Shown here: positions 44,994-54,809 of the stretch, piece after piece | How the letters are laid out: every line of letters starts with the position of its first letter | Numbering within the stretch: the stretch's first letter is position 1 | Assembly: GCA_965214915.1 (NCBI GenBank) | Contig: CBDCCP010000001.1 | Span: 1,116,001-1,180,000 of the forward strand | DNA from: CATQHP01 sp965214915 | GTDB lineage: Bacteria > Acidobacteriota > Terriglobia > Bryobacterales > UBA6623 | DNA length: 64,000 nucleotides | Direction of reading: 5' to 3' | Notes under the pieces: generated by a model | Told to the model about the DNA's origin: nothing | The model's database searches: none | Seen by the model: only the letters and a program-made list of their open reading frames with translations | Made by a program: the position numbers and the translations under genes

Positions 44994-46847
44994 TCACCTG
45001 CCGGGGAGCCGGAAGGCCATCAGCTTGGCCATGTAGCTCGACGGGTTGTACTTGTTGCCCCCGCCGACGGCCACCGCGACGTACTGCGCGCCGTCGACGG
45101 CGTAAGTCATCGGCGTGGCGTGCGCGCTGGCGGGCAGGACGTATTCCCAAAGCTGCTCTCCCGTGTCCTTGTCGAAGGCGCGGAACCGGCGGTCGTTCGT
45201 GGCGGCGATAAAGACCAGGCCGCCTTTGGTGACGATCGGGCCGCCGAGGTTCGATGCGCCGGTTTTGGGGACGCCCCGTTTCGTCAGCTCGTCGTATTCG
45301 CCGAGCACGACCCGCCAGCGGAACTCGCCCGTATTGAGATCGATTGCGCTGAGATGCCCCCAGGGCGGCTGCTGGCAGGGGTAAAGGTTGGAGTCCCACA
45401 AGCGCCCCCATTTCGTGCCCCGGTTGCGCCAGGGGACTTCGGCTTCTTCTCCGCGGAAGACTTTTTGCGAAAGCGAAGCCACGTCCATCGAATTGATGTA
45501 GAACGTGTCGGTTTCGGGGTCGAACGCGCCGCCGCCCCAATTGGAGCCGCCATTGGTGCCCGGAAACATCACCCGCAGCTTTTCGCCGATGGGCCGGAAC
45601 AACGGCCCCTCGATTACGGCGTCCCGCAGCGCTTCCAGGCATTCGGCCCGCGATTCCGGCGTGACCGTCGTAATCTCGTCGCGGGTCATCGACTGCCGCG
45701 CGAACGGCGGAGGCTTGACCGGGTGGGGCTGGGTCGGATGGTAGTATTCGCCGGGAATATCGCCCGCCGGGACGGGCCTTTCTTCGATCTCGAACAGCGG
45801 CTCGCCGGTTGCGCGGTCGAAGAGGAACAGAAAACCGGTTTTGGTCGCCTGGGCGACGGCCTTGACGGGTTTTCCGCCGCGCTCGACTTCCACCAGAGAC
45901 GGCTGGGACGGCAAATCCCAGTCCCACAGATTGTGATGGATCGTCTGAAAATGCCAGCGGCGGCTGCCCGTGCGGCAATCCAACGCGACCAAGCTGTCGC
46001 CGAACAGGTTTTCGCCGGGGCGGTCTCCGCCGTAATAGTCGTAAGAGGGCGAGGACAGCGGAATGTACACCAGCCCCAGGTCTTCGTCGACGCTGGACAT
46101 CGACCACATATTCGCGCCGCCGCGGTTTTTCCAGGAATCGCCTTCCCATGTGTCGTGCCCGAACTCGCCGGGACGCGGCACGGTATGGAAGCGCCAGCGC
46201 AACTCGCCCGTGCGCGCGTCGTAACCGCGGATGTCCCCGCTGGGGCCTTGGGGCAGGCCGTCGCCGACCCAGCCGCCGACCGCCAGGACGCCCCTGCAGA
46301 CGGAAATCGGGGAAGTGAACCCGTAACGGCCGTCCGTCTCGCCCAGCGCGTCGGGGGCGGTGTCGAGCATGCCGTTTTCGCCGAAGTCCGGGTCGGGCTT
46401 GCCGGTCTTGCGGTCGATGGAAAAAATGCGGCCGTTCTGATCGCCCAGCACGAGGCGCTCGGTCGTCCCCTCCTTCCAGTACTCGACCCCGCGGCTGGTG
46501 AACAGGTTGTATCGGCGGCTGCGGTCGAATTTCGAGTCGAACGCCCAGAGCAATTCGCCGTTGCGGGCATCGACCGCCAACAGGCGGTGCATCGGCGTCG
46601 AGACGTAAAGCGCGCCGTCGATCGTCAACGGCGTAACCTCGAAGGCCGAACGCGTGGGATAGCGGCTCTTGCCGTCGGAGAAGTCGCCCGTGTCGTACTC
46701 CCAGGCGAGCTCGAGCCGGGCGACGTTGCCGCGGTCGATCTGGCTGAGCGGCGAGTAGCGGCTGCCGCCCTTGTCGTTGCCGTAGTGCGGCCACTGCTGG
46801 GCTTGCAACGCGCCAAGGAAGGCCAACCCGATGGCAAGAAGACGCAT
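44994..46847 (-). CDS. PQQ-dependent dehydrogenase (quinoprotein)
   Basis: The protein is 617 residues with a signal peptide (LAIGLAFLGALQAQ). Repeated tryptophan-docking blocks such as LELAWEYDTGDF, ELLWAFDSK, and ELRWRFHTVP form an eight-bladed propeller. Calcium- and PQQ-binding regions around WEGDSWKNRGGANMW are typical of gcd/quinate-type enzymes. The substrate is not inferred. It probably oxidises a sugar or alcohol in the periplasm. Confidence 0.88.
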   Translation of the reverse strand: MRLLAIGLAFLGALQAQQWPHYGNDKGGSRYSPLSQIDRGNVARLELAWEYDTGDFSDGKSRYPTRSAFEVTPLTIDGALYVSTPMHRLLAVDARNGELLWAFDSKFDRSRRYNLFTSRGVEYWKEGTTERLVLGDQNGRIFSIDRKTGKPDPDFGENGMLDTAPDALGETDGRYGFTSPISVCRGVLAVGGWVGDGLPQGPSGDIRGYDARTGELRWRFHTVPRPGEFGHDTWEGDSWKNRGGANMWSMSSVDEDLGLVYIPLSSPSYDYYGGDRPGENLFGDSLVALDCRTGSRRWHFQTIHHNLWDWDLPSQPSLVEVERGGKPVKAVAQATKTGFLFLFDRATGEPLFEIEERPVPAGDIPGEYYHPTQPHPVKPPPFARQSMTRDEITTVTPESRAECLEALRDAVIEGPLFRPIGEKLRVMFPGTNGGSNWGGGAFDPETDTFYINSMDVASLSQKVFRGEEAEVPWRNRGTKWGRLWDSNLYPCQQPPWGHLSAIDLNTGEFRWRVVLGEYDELTKRGVPKTGASNLGGPIVTKGGLVFIAATNDRRFRAFDKDTGEQLWEYVLPASAHATPMTYAVDGAQYVAVAVGGGNKYNPSSYMAKLMAFRLPGR

Positions 46848-47323
46848 TTACGAAGGCAATTCTATACGATGCGGCTCCAAGGGGCGCGTTGACGCCCGCC
46901 GGCAACGGCCGGGTGCTTGGGCGGCGTCTCGGCTACGCCGCCCGCATCGAAGTCGAGCCGCTCCCCAACCAACCGCCCCCCCGATTGCAAAGGGGCCTTC
47001 GACCGCCCGGTACGGTTGCTGCCTGGAGGCCGACGACCCATGCGGCACGATAGCGCGACTCCGGAAACGCGTTCATCGGTAACGCCGATTCATGCGGTAT
47101 CGATCGCGACACGCGCCTTGGACGCGACGTTGAAAAAAGCGCGGAGGGCGAGAGAGGCGAATCCCGCCGGCAAACAAGAGGAACTGACCGTACCGCCCCG
47201 CGCGGCGCTTGCAATGAATCTGTTTACAGTTTTAACATGGCTAGGGCAATCCACTGCGCAGCAGAAGGTACACGGACTATTTTGACGAATGGATTCAGAA
47301 TCAGGACATTGAGAGAGGCCGCC
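46848..47323. other. Intergenic 476 bp between PQQ gene and NHL-trypsin gene
   Basis: This gap between the divergent genes must contain both promoters. The frames inside look like chance ORFs (arginine-rich, no domain). It contains TTGACG near 47282 before the plus gene, but no matching -10 box. Nothing else was recognised. Confidence 0.5.
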
Positions 47324-49960
47324 ATGTTTTTTCCCGCCGATTCCCAAGGCCCGGCTCCATGCCGCGCAGGATGTTCCGATTCGTCACTGCAGAGAGCGCT
47401 GCTGCGCATTGAGAATATACGCATATCGAGACTGTTCGCCGCCATTGCGTTTTGGGTCGTGGTGACTTGGCCGCAACCTCTGTCGGGCGCCAGTATCGAC
47501 GACATTGCCATCGATACTCAGGGCAACATTTTCGTTAGTGTTGATGATTTTCATCAAGTTCTCAAGATCGCTCCCAACGGGGATATTGCGGTGTTCGCAG
47601 GCACTGGTGAGCAGAGGGATTCTAACGACCCAGGCGGTGACGGAGGGCCCGCGGTCGCCGCGAAGTTGAATAGACCGTCCAGTGTTACCGTGGACTCGCG
47701 GACCAACGAGGTCTACATCGCCGATTCTAGGAAGGTCCGCAAGATGGATTCCAACGGCATCATCGCCACCGTCGCTGGCAACGGGAGTTGGGGCGACGAT
47801 GTAGCAGGCGGAGAGCCGGCCACCGAGTTTGCGCTGGGATGGCTGCGTAGAATCGAATTCGATTCGAATTCGGGCAGGTTGTATCTCCTACAAGAGGACG
47901 GTCGTATCTGGCGGGTAGAGAACGGCCGGATTTTCCATCACGCCGGCAACGGAGAGCGCGGCTGCCCAAGCGACGGAGGCCTCGCAGCCGAAGCGCAATT
48001 CAGATATCCTATCGCTCTGGCGGTCGGCCTCGACGGGTCGCTTTATGTGGCCGATAGCTACTACCGCATTCACAAAATCGACCCCGACGGGTCGACGATC
48101 GCGGCGGTCGTAGGCAATGGCAGATATCGGGGCTCCCGGATCCCGGACGGCGCGCCCGCTCTCAGGACGGGCATACGCAGTCTGGACGGGCTGGCGTTCG
48201 ACGCCGACAACCGGCTGCACTTTGTGGGCGGCGACGGAATCGTCTACCGGCTGGAACGCAACGGAACGCTGACGCTGTTCTCTCATCTCCCCGATCTGCT
48301 GGGCGAGTCCGCGCGTGGGAGTATGGTCTTTGAGACGGCCGGGAACCTGTTCATGGCCGGGCATTTGTTCATTGCGGATCAGGAGCGCGTCTTCGAAGTG
48401 AGTGAGGACGGCCGCCGGGTGCGCGTCCTGGCCGACCTGGAGTCGGCTGCCGTGCGCTCTCGGGGCAGCGCGGCCGCCGCCAAGTCCGAACTTCCCGAAC
48501 CCCCGCAGATCATCGGCGGCCGGGTAGTCGGCCCGGGCCGGTGGCCCTTCGTCGTTCGCATAGACACTCCAACAAAATTCTGTACCGGAAGCCTTGTCGC
48601 CCCGAACTGGATTCTCACCGCTGCGCACTGTCTGGTCGATCATGACGGATCCGTGGACGACCCGAGCGACATTGCCGTTTTCCTGGGGCACGACTGGGAC
48701 AAGGGGGTTTGTGAAAACACCAGAGAGGAAGAAGAAATCGGCCGGGTAGTCGTCCACCCGGATTACGACTATGTCGGAGCGGGCTTCCGCAACGATGCCG
48801 CTCTCGTCGAGATTCTCCGGCCTGCTGCGGCGAGCCCGGTCAACATACTGACTCCGGGGGAAGAGGCTCAACATGCTCCCTCCGGCGCTGCCGCCACTGT
48901 CATCGGTTGGGGCCGTCTATCGAACGGCAGCTATCCCCGCGTCCTGAGAGAAGTAGAGATTCCCTTAATGACCCCGGAAGATTGCCGGGAGAATTCCTTT
49001 TGGGAAAGCGATGTCGTCCATGAACGCACGTTGTGCGCCGGTGTGGAGGGGAAGGGTCATTGGTCTGGAGACAGCGGCGGCCCCTTGGTGGTGTCTCTCC
49101 CGGACGGAGAATGGGGTCAGGTGGGAACGACTTCCATGGGAGGAGGGGCGAGAACCGGCTATCCAGGGGTCTTCACCCGGACATCTTCCATTTATGACTG
49201 GATTTACGAGCATGCCGGAAGCGTTCAACTTCCGCTGGAGGATGCGGTCGTAAACGCGGCAAGCTTCACTCACCGCGTCACACCCGAGTCGATCGTGAGT
49301 TTGTTCGGCTCGCGGTTGGCTCGGGAAACGATTGTCGCCGGCGGGCTGCCGCTGCCGACCGAGCTGGGCGGGATTCGCGTCGAGATCGTTGACGGCGGGG
49401 GAGTGATGCACTTGGCTTCGCTGTTCTTTGTCGGTCCGAGGCAGATCAATTTCCTGATGCCGGCCGAAATCCCTCCGGGGAGGGCGGCGGCGCGGGTAAC
49501 GCTGGCTGGGAATACGGCGCAGTCGGAAATCAGGATCCATGCGGTCGCGCCGGGGCTTTTCTCGGCCAACGGAACCGGCGAAGGCGTGGGAGCCATCACG
49601 GCGATTCGCGTAGCCGCCGACGGTTCCCGGTCGACGCCGGACGTTTTCCGCCGAGCGTCAAACCCCTTCGACGCTTCGGGCAGGCGGTTCGTTGCCGCGC
49701 CGATAGATCTGGGCCCCGAGGAAGAGAAGGTGTTCCTGAGCCTGTTCGGGACCGGGCTCCGCCGCGCCGAGCGGGTCGCTGCAGCGGTGGGAGGGGAGGA
49801 AACGCCGATACTGTTCTCGGGGGCGCTCGACGGGTTTGCCGGCCTGGACCAGGTCAACATCGGTCCGTTGCCGCGCAGTCTGACGGGCGCGGGCGAGGTT
49901 GACCTGATCGTCACGGCCGACGGGATCGCTTCCAACGCCGTGACCGTCGCGATTGAGTGA
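47324..49960 (+). CDS. NHL-repeat, trypsin-like protease and Solibacter C-terminal-domain protein
   Basis: The product is about 878 residues from ATG 47324 behind an AGAGG site; the frame is open to 47237. A membrane or signal helix (FAAIAFWVVVTWPQPLSGA) precedes NHL-like propeller repeats (residues about 60-380). A S1 protease follows: IIGGRVVGPGRWPFVV at 396, TAAHC with H435, NDAALVEI with D491, and GDSGGP with S584. The last 235 residues begin VVNAASFTHRVTPESIVSLF, the Solibacter-type uncharacterised C-terminal domain. It is probably a secreted, self-contained surface protease. Confidence 0.87.
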   Translation: MFFPADSQGPAPCRAGCSDSSLQRALLRIENIRISRLFAAIAFWVVVTWPQPLSGASIDDIAIDTQGNIFVSVDDFHQVLKIAPNGDIAVFAGTGEQRDSNDPGGDGGPAVAAKLNRPSSVTVDSRTNEVYIADSRKVRKMDSNGIIATVAGNGSWGDDVAGGEPATEFALGWLRRIEFDSNSGRLYLLQEDGRIWRVENGRIFHHAGNGERGCPSDGGLAAEAQFRYPIALAVGLDGSLYVADSYYRIHKIDPDGSTIAAVVGNGRYRGSRIPDGAPALRTGIRSLDGLAFDADNRLHFVGGDGIVYRLERNGTLTLFSHLPDLLGESARGSMVFETAGNLFMAGHLFIADQERVFEVSEDGRRVRVLADLESAAVRSRGSAAAAKSELPEPPQIIGGRVVGPGRWPFVVRIDTPTKFCTGSLVAPNWILTAAHCLVDHDGSVDDPSDIAVFLGHDWDKGVCENTREEEEIGRVVVHPDYDYVGAGFRNDAALVEILRPAAASPVNILTPGEEAQHAPSGAAATVIGWGRLSNGSYPRVLREVEIPLMTPEDCRENSFWESDVVHERTLCAGVEGKGHWSGDSGGPLVVSLPDGEWGQVGTTSMGGGARTGYPGVFTRTSSIYDWIYEHAGSVQLPLEDAVVNAASFTHRVTPESIVSLFGSRLARETIVAGGLPLPTELGGIRVEIVDGGGVMHLASLFFVGPRQINFLMPAEIPPGRAAARVTLAGNTAQSEIRIHAVAPGLFSANGTGEGVGAITAIRVAADGSRSTPDVFRRASNPFDASGRRFVAAPIDLGPEEEKVFLSLFGTGLRRAERVAAAVGGEETPILFSGALDGFAGLDQVNIGPLPRSLTGAGEVDLIVTADGIASNAVTVAIE

Positions 49961-50279
49961 GCCGCGGGGTTGCCGCAATGGTTGACCCCGCCGATCCGGG
50001 TTCCGTAGGAGGGCGGCGATGAGCGCAAGCGCGCGACAAGCTGTTTGCAACGGACTTCAGGGCGGGGATCGACAGGTGCGCTGCTACAGGGCGCTCGCGG
50101 CGCGCTTGCGGGCGTGACTTGCGCCGCTTGCAACGCCGTCTGCTCGTCGCTGCAGTCGCCCCACAGGATAGAGACTGCCTCGCTCTCGTCGCCGCTTGCC
50201 GCGGCCGCGTACCGGCTGGGGCCGGAGAGGCGTTCTGCTACGATCGAAGGATTCGATGCCGAGGGGAGGGGAGTCCGCA
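49961..50279. other. Intergenic 319 bp upstream of egtB
   Basis: The stretch has no recognisable gene. The only ORFs are short and overlap each other. It probably holds the egtBD promoter, but no sigma-70-like boxes were convincing. Confidence 0.45.
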
Positions 50280-51629
50280 ATGCCTGCTCCGCAGTCGGCA
50301 GGCGCAAGCGTCGTCGACCGCCGGCAGGTCATTCGGGACTACCGCGCCAACCGGGCCCGGACGCGGGCGCTCTTCGCCATGCTCGCGCCGCAAGCCTACT
50401 ATGAGCGCCCGATTCCGCTCAGGCATCCCGTCGTGTTCTACGACGGCCACATCCCCGCCTTCGCCGTCAATGCCTTGCTGAAGAAAGGACTCGGACATCC
50501 AGGGATCGACGGCGGTCTCGAAACGCTGTTCGCGCGCGGGATCGATCCGGCCGACCGGACGGCCGCCGCGGCCTCGAACGCAGCGGCATGGCCGCCGCGC
50601 GACGTCGTTCGCCGCTACGCGCAACGGGCCGATGAGGCCGTCCTGACGGCGCTCGCCTCCGCCGACATCGAAAGCGAGCGGAACGCCGTGCTGCGCCGCG
50701 GCCAGGGGGTGTTCACCATACTCGAGCACGAGGCGATGCATCAGGAAACGCTGCTCTACATGTGGCGCCGGCTCGATCCGGAGTCGAAAAAACGCCCGCA
50801 GGGATACGCGCCGGCCGGCGTGACGCCGCCGCCGCCGCGGGCGTCTGTCGCCATCCCCGCGGGACGGGCCACGCTGGGCGCCCGCGTCGAGGACATCCCC
50901 TTCGGTTGGGATAACGAATTCCCGGCCCATGTCGTCGACGTTCCCGCCTTTACGATCGACGTCCACAACGTAACCAACGCCGCGTTCCTCGAGTTCGTCG
51001 AAGCCGGCGGCTATGAGCGCCCCGCTTGGTGGACTCCCGCGGCGTGGCGCCGCAAGAACGAGGCCGGCCGCCGGCGCCCGCTGTTCTGGGAGCGCCTGAA
51101 CGGCCGCTGGTTCTGGCGCGGGATGTTCGAGCGCGCGCCGCTGCCCCCCGCCTGGCCGGTTTATGTGACGCACGACGAGGCGGCCGCCTTCGCGCGCTGG
51201 CGGGGGATGCGGCTGCCGACCGAGGCCGAGTATCATCGGGCGGCTTTCGGCGCGCCGGACGACTCCGAGCGGGAGTACCCCTGGGGCGACGCGGAGCCCG
51301 ATGAGACCAGAGGAAACTTCGACTTCCGCCGCTGGGAGCCGGCGCCCGTAGGATCGTACCCCGGCGGCGTCAGCGCGTGGGGCGTGCATGACCTCATGGG
51401 CAACGGCTGGGAGTGGACATCCACCCCGTTCGACGGCTTTCCGGGGTTCGAGGCCATGGCTTCTTATCCCGAGTACTCCGCGGATTTCTTCGACGGCGAG
51501 CATTATGTCGTCAAGGGAGCGTCGCCGGCGACCGCGCGCCCGCTCCTGCGCCGCAGTTTCCGCAACTGGTTCCGGCCGCACTATCCGTATGCGTACGCGG
51601 CGTTCCGCTGCGCCCGAAATGCAAGGTAA
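50280..51629 (+). CDS. egtB: Ergothioneine biosynthesis protein EgtB
   Basis: The protein has 449 residues from ATG 50280, preceded by GAGGGGAGGGGAG. The DinB-like N-terminal half has the iron motif HEAMHQETLLYMW near residue 150. The C-terminal half is a formylglycine-generating-enzyme-like fold (LPTEAEYHRAAF, LMGNGWEWTSTPFDG, KGASPATARPLLRRSFRNW). EgtB is the iron sulfoxide synthase that joins hercynine with a thiol. egtD follows with an 11-bp overlap, giving a two-gene pathway; no egtA or egtC is near. Confidence 0.95.
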   Translation: MPAPQSAGASVVDRRQVIRDYRANRARTRALFAMLAPQAYYERPIPLRHPVVFYDGHIPAFAVNALLKKGLGHPGIDGGLETLFARGIDPADRTAAAASNAAAWPPRDVVRRYAQRADEAVLTALASADIESERNAVLRRGQGVFTILEHEAMHQETLLYMWRRLDPESKKRPQGYAPAGVTPPPPRASVAIPAGRATLGARVEDIPFGWDNEFPAHVVDVPAFTIDVHNVTNAAFLEFVEAGGYERPAWWTPAAWRRKNEAGRRRPLFWERLNGRWFWRGMFERAPLPPAWPVYVTHDEAAAFARWRGMRLPTEAEYHRAAFGAPDDSEREYPWGDAEPDETRGNFDFRRWEPAPVGSYPGGVSAWGVHDLMGNGWEWTSTPFDGFPGFEAMASYPEYSADFFDGEHYVVKGASPATARPLLRRSFRNWFRPHYPYAYAAFRCARNAR

Positions 51630-52611
51630 CACAACGGCGGCAAGCGGCTTGGCCCGCGACGCGGCCGCGGGGCTCACCGTCCGGCCGAAGCGGCTGCCGG
51701 CGAAGCATCTCTACGACGCGCTGGGGTCGCAGCTTTTCGAGGCGATTTGCGAGCTTCCCTGGTATCCGCTCACGCGCGCCGAACGCGCCCTGCTGGCCCG
51801 CGAGCGCGACGCCATCCTCGCCCGGCTCGATACTCCGGCGACGCTGATCGAGCTCGGCGGCGGCAATGGAGAGAAGCTGGCGATCCTGGCCGCGGGGCTG
51901 GCTGTGCAGCGCCGCGCGGCCACGGTGCATCTCATCGACATCTCGGAGACGGCGATCGAGCGCGCCCGCCGCGCCGCCGCGCGCTATCCGTCGGTGGTTG
52001 TGCGCGGGCATCGGGGAACCTACGCCGACGGCCTGCGCGCCGCCGCCGCCGAGCTCGACCCGCAGCGGTCGGCGATGGCCCTGTTCCTCGGCTCCAACAT
52101 CGGCAACCTCGATGCGGACGAGGCGCGCCGCTTTCTAGCCGAGATCGCAAGCGTGCTGCGGCCGGGCGACTCGCTGCTCCTCGGGGCCGATCTGGTCAAG
52201 CCGGAGCGCGATCTGCTGCTTGCCTACGACGACCCGCTCGGGGTGACGGCGGCGTTCAACCGCAATCTGCTGGTGCGTCTGAACCGCGAGCTCGAGGCGG
52301 ACTTCGCCATCGAGCGGTTCGCGCACCGCGTCGTTTGGAATCCCGCGGAATCGCGCGTCGAGTCGTACCTGGTCAGTCAAGCCGAACAGACGGTGCGCCT
52401 CGCCGCGGCCGGCGATTGCCGCATCCACTTCGCTGAGGGCGAGGCGATCTGGACCGAAAGCTCATACAAATACAGGCCGGAGGACATCGCGGCCCTGGCG
52501 GAGAGCGCCGGGTTCACGCTCAGCGCGCAGTGGATCGAGCCGGACGTGGCGTTCGCCCTGACGCTTTTCGACGCGCCGCGACCGCCCCGGCCGGCAGCCC
52601 TCTCCCGCTAA
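51619..52611 (+). CDS. egtD: L-histidine N(alpha)-methyltransferase EgtD
   Basis: The product is 330 residues from ATG MQGNTTAASGLARDAA, overlapping egtB by 11 bp. SAM-binding LIELGGGNGEKLAIL and the EgtD blocks FEAICELPWYPLTRAE, LFLGSNIGNLDADEA and FNRNLLVRLNRELEADF are present. It trimethylates histidine to hercynine, the substrate of EgtB. Together they make ergothioneine, a thiol antioxidant. Confidence 0.95.
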   Translation: MQGNTTAASGLARDAAAGLTVRPKRLPAKHLYDALGSQLFEAICELPWYPLTRAERALLARERDAILARLDTPATLIELGGGNGEKLAILAAGLAVQRRAATVHLIDISETAIERARRAAARYPSVVVRGHRGTYADGLRAAAAELDPQRSAMALFLGSNIGNLDADEARRFLAEIASVLRPGDSLLLGADLVKPERDLLLAYDDPLGVTAAFNRNLLVRLNRELEADFAIERFAHRVVWNPAESRVESYLVSQAEQTVRLAAAGDCRIHFAEGEAIWTESSYKYRPEDIAALAESAGFTLSAQWIEPDVAFALTLFDAPRPPRPAALSR

Positions 52612-52638
52612 CCGCAGGGCCGCCCGGGCGCCCGCGGT
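52611..52638 (+). terminator. GC-rich hairpin after egtD
   Basis: ACCGC at 52611-52615 pairs with GCGGT at 52634-52638, with further inner GGGC/GCCC pairing. There is no T tract, so termination is only possible. It overlaps the egtD stop. Confidence 0.25.
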
Positions 52639-52666
52639 AGCATGATTGGGGAGGCTGATCGCGGCA

Positions 52667-53710
52667 ATGACGAGCCGAAAGCTCAGCATGGTTTTTTGCT
52701 GCGCCGCCGCGGCGGTCGTCATTGCCGGCTGCGCACAGGCGCCCCCCGCGCGTCTCGAGATCTTCCCGGCGCACTCGCATCTGCGGGTGGGCGAACAGAT
52801 CCGCTACTCGGTCTTTCAACGCCGAGACGGCACGCTAAGCCAAGTCGAAGATTACCGGCTCGCGCCCAAGGACCCGGCAGTGGTCCGCGTGGTCGACACT
52901 TGGCGGCTGGAAGCCGTGGCGCCCGGGCGAACCGAGGTGCATATACGTAGCGACGCCGGCGAACGAACGCTGTCGATCGCTGTCGCGCCGGCTGCGAGGC
53001 CGCCGATGCCCGCCGCGCATCACTCGGAGATCGACCGTATCGCCGGCGAAGAGCTGCTCTTCGTCGGTCACGCCAATCTGGACGGATTCGACCACACCGC
53101 GACGGCCAAACCCGGAATCGACCGGCTCATACGCGAGTTCAAGGCGCGCGGTCGCCCGGTCGTCTATTTCGTCAGTCGCGACTATCCGTACTGGTACACC
53201 GACGACCGTCGGCCCGATCTGGCGGTCGTGAGCGAGGGACAGGAGCATCGCATAGCGGTCGACGCCGAGCGCGTCGTGTTCAGCGGGGGCGATTATATGT
53301 TTTGCCTGCTGCGGAACGCCCAGATGACGCTGCACGGCATGCTCCGCGCCGGGCAGCGCGACCGCATCCATTTCGTGTTTCCGAGCGATGCGATCTGGGC
53401 CGTCGACAGGTTCGCGCCGGGCCGCTTCCGTCTCTATCCGGCCCCCATGGCGCTGCTCGGCCGCCTCATGGCGGAGCGAGCGTCCGACGAAGAGCGCTAC
53501 GAGCAGTTGGCGGTTCCTTTTCTCGATCGGCTCTTCGGTGAGTTCCCGGCGCTCGGTTATCCAGCCGTCGCGCCGGAGCCGCCCCTCGATGAGCTTGTCG
53601 ACGGCTGGACCGTGGAGGCGGCGATCGACAACGCCTTCGTGCAGCGCTACCGGTCAAGCGACCCCGACAGGATCGTGCGCTTCGACTTCCTCTCCGACCC
53701 GGCTAAGTGA
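52667..53710 (+). CDS. Lipoprotein of unknown function with Ig-like N-terminus
   Basis: The protein is 347 residues from ATG 52667; a TTG at 52646 is in frame. AAAVVIAGCAQ is a lipobox with Cys. A beta-domain follows (residues about 35-110, Big2-like, FPAHSHLRVGEQIRYSV). The C-terminal 230 residues (LLFVGHANLDGFDHTATAKP, VFSGGDYMFCLLRNAQ) show alternating strand and helix but no known family. It lies 55 bp after egtD on the same strand. Confidence 0.65.
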   Translation: MTSRKLSMVFCCAAAAVVIAGCAQAPPARLEIFPAHSHLRVGEQIRYSVFQRRDGTLSQVEDYRLAPKDPAVVRVVDTWRLEAVAPGRTEVHIRSDAGERTLSIAVAPAARPPMPAAHHSEIDRIAGEELLFVGHANLDGFDHTATAKPGIDRLIREFKARGRPVVYFVSRDYPYWYTDDRRPDLAVVSEGQEHRIAVDAERVVFSGGDYMFCLLRNAQMTLHGMLRAGQRDRIHFVFPSDAIWAVDRFAPGRFRLYPAPMALLGRLMAERASDEERYEQLAVPFLDRLFGEFPALGYPAVAPEPPLDELVDGWTVEAAIDNAFVQRYRSSDPDRIVRFDFLSDPAK

Positions 53711-53873
53711 GCCGTCTTCTCTGTCGCAACCGGCCGGTTGGACGAGACCGCCGCGGCGCAGGACCGGTGACCCGCCCTGCCCCGGGCCGTTCAGAGAACC
53801 CCCGATGACGAGGGATCCACAAGGCATCGGGAGCCGCCCCAGAACGCTCTCGGAGAATCGGTTTGGGACGAAT

Positions 53874-53963
53874 TGGCGGAGGAAGAGGGATTCGAACCCC
53901 CGGGACTCTTGCAAGCCCAACGGTTTTCAAGACCGCCGCCTTCGACCGCTCGGCCATTCCTCC
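53874..53963 (-). tRNA. tRNA-Ser (anticodon TGA)
   Basis: The reverse complement starts GGAGGAATGGCCGAGCGG and ends TTCGAATCCCTCTTCCTCC, G, then encoded CCA. The acceptor stem GGAGGAA pairs with TTCCTCC. The anticodon loop CTTGAAA carries TGA. A long variable arm (GTTGGGCTTGCAAGAGTC) is typical of class II tRNA-Ser. The encoded CCA is at 53874-53876. Confidence 0.95.
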
Positions 53964-54007
53964 GCTGCTCGACCGCTTCCCCGCTGTTTTAGTGTAACTT
54001 CAGAATC

Positions 54008-54784
54008 ATGAGCGGAAGACTCGCGGGCAAGGTCGCCCTGATCACCGGCGCCGGCGGCGGGATAGGCTCATGCACGGCGCGGCGCTTTGCCGCCGAAGGG
54101 GCCGCCGTCGTCGTCAACGATATCTCCGCGCCCAAGGCGGAGGCGGCGGCGCGCGCGATCCGCGAGCGGGGAGGCGCCGCTGCCGCGCACGTTGCGGATG
54201 TCTGCTCGTCCGCCGAGACGGCGGCGATGGTCGCCCGCGCCGTCGAAACCTTCGGCGGCCTCGACATCCTGGTGAACAACGCCTTCGCCAAATTCGACGA
54301 CACGACGATTACGGCGCTCGACGAGGACTCCTGGGAGCGCACGATCGCCGTTTGCCTCAAGGGGCCGTTCCTTTGCACGAAGCACGCGATCCCCGCGATG
54401 CAACGGCGCGGCGGGGGCAGCATCGTCTCGATTTCCAGCGTCAACGCGCTGCGCACCGTCGGCGATACCGCCTACACGGCGGCCAAGGGCGGCCTGATCG
54501 CCATGATGCGGCTGGTCGCCGGCGAATACGGCGGGTCGAATATCCGCTCGAACGTCATCTGCCCCGGAACGATCGCCACCGAAGCCTCGCTGAGCCATTG
54601 GGGAAAATTCCCCGCCGGGTTCGCGGAGCTCATGAAAATGTATCCGCTGGGGCGCATCGGCGAACCGGACGACGTGGCCGCCTGCGCGCTTTTTCTGGCT
54701 TCGGACGAGTCCCGCTGGATCACCGGCACGGTGCAAACGGTCGACGGCGGGTTGACGGCCGGCAACAAGCTCGAATTCGAGTAG
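54008..54784 (+). CDS. SDR family oxidoreductase
   Basis: The product is 258 residues. It carries NAD(P) motif TGAGGGIG, NNAF in place of NNAG, catalytic SSVNA with YTAAKGG, and PG-T after the fourth strand (CPGTIATEAS). A classical short-chain dehydrogenase with unknown substrate, near 3-oxoacyl-ACP reductase or glucose dehydrogenase types. It is preceded by the divergent tRNA-Ser and followed by a truncated repeat unit. Confidence 0.92.
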   Translation: MSGRLAGKVALITGAGGGIGSCTARRFAAEGAAVVVNDISAPKAEAAARAIRERGGAAAAHVADVCSSAETAAMVARAVETFGGLDILVNNAFAKFDDTTITALDEDSWERTIAVCLKGPFLCTKHAIPAMQRRGGGSIVSISSVNALRTVGDTAYTAAKGGLIAMMRLVAGEYGGSNIRSNVICPGTIATEASLSHWGKFPAGFAELMKMYPLGRIGEPDDVAACALFLASDESRWITGTVQTVDGGLTAGNKLEFE

Positions 54785-54809
54785 GCATGGCGGCGGCGAA
54801 AGACGGCGA

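Noticed and set aside
46848..47323. Possible small genes in the gap before the NHL-trypsin gene
   Set aside because: All short frames are arginine-rich with no domain, no ribosome site and heavy overlap.
53874..53963. tRNA-Ser as an integration site for the nearby phage genes
   Set aside because: No duplicate of its 3' end was seen in the window and no integrase is present; the phage genes are Mu-like, which transpose.
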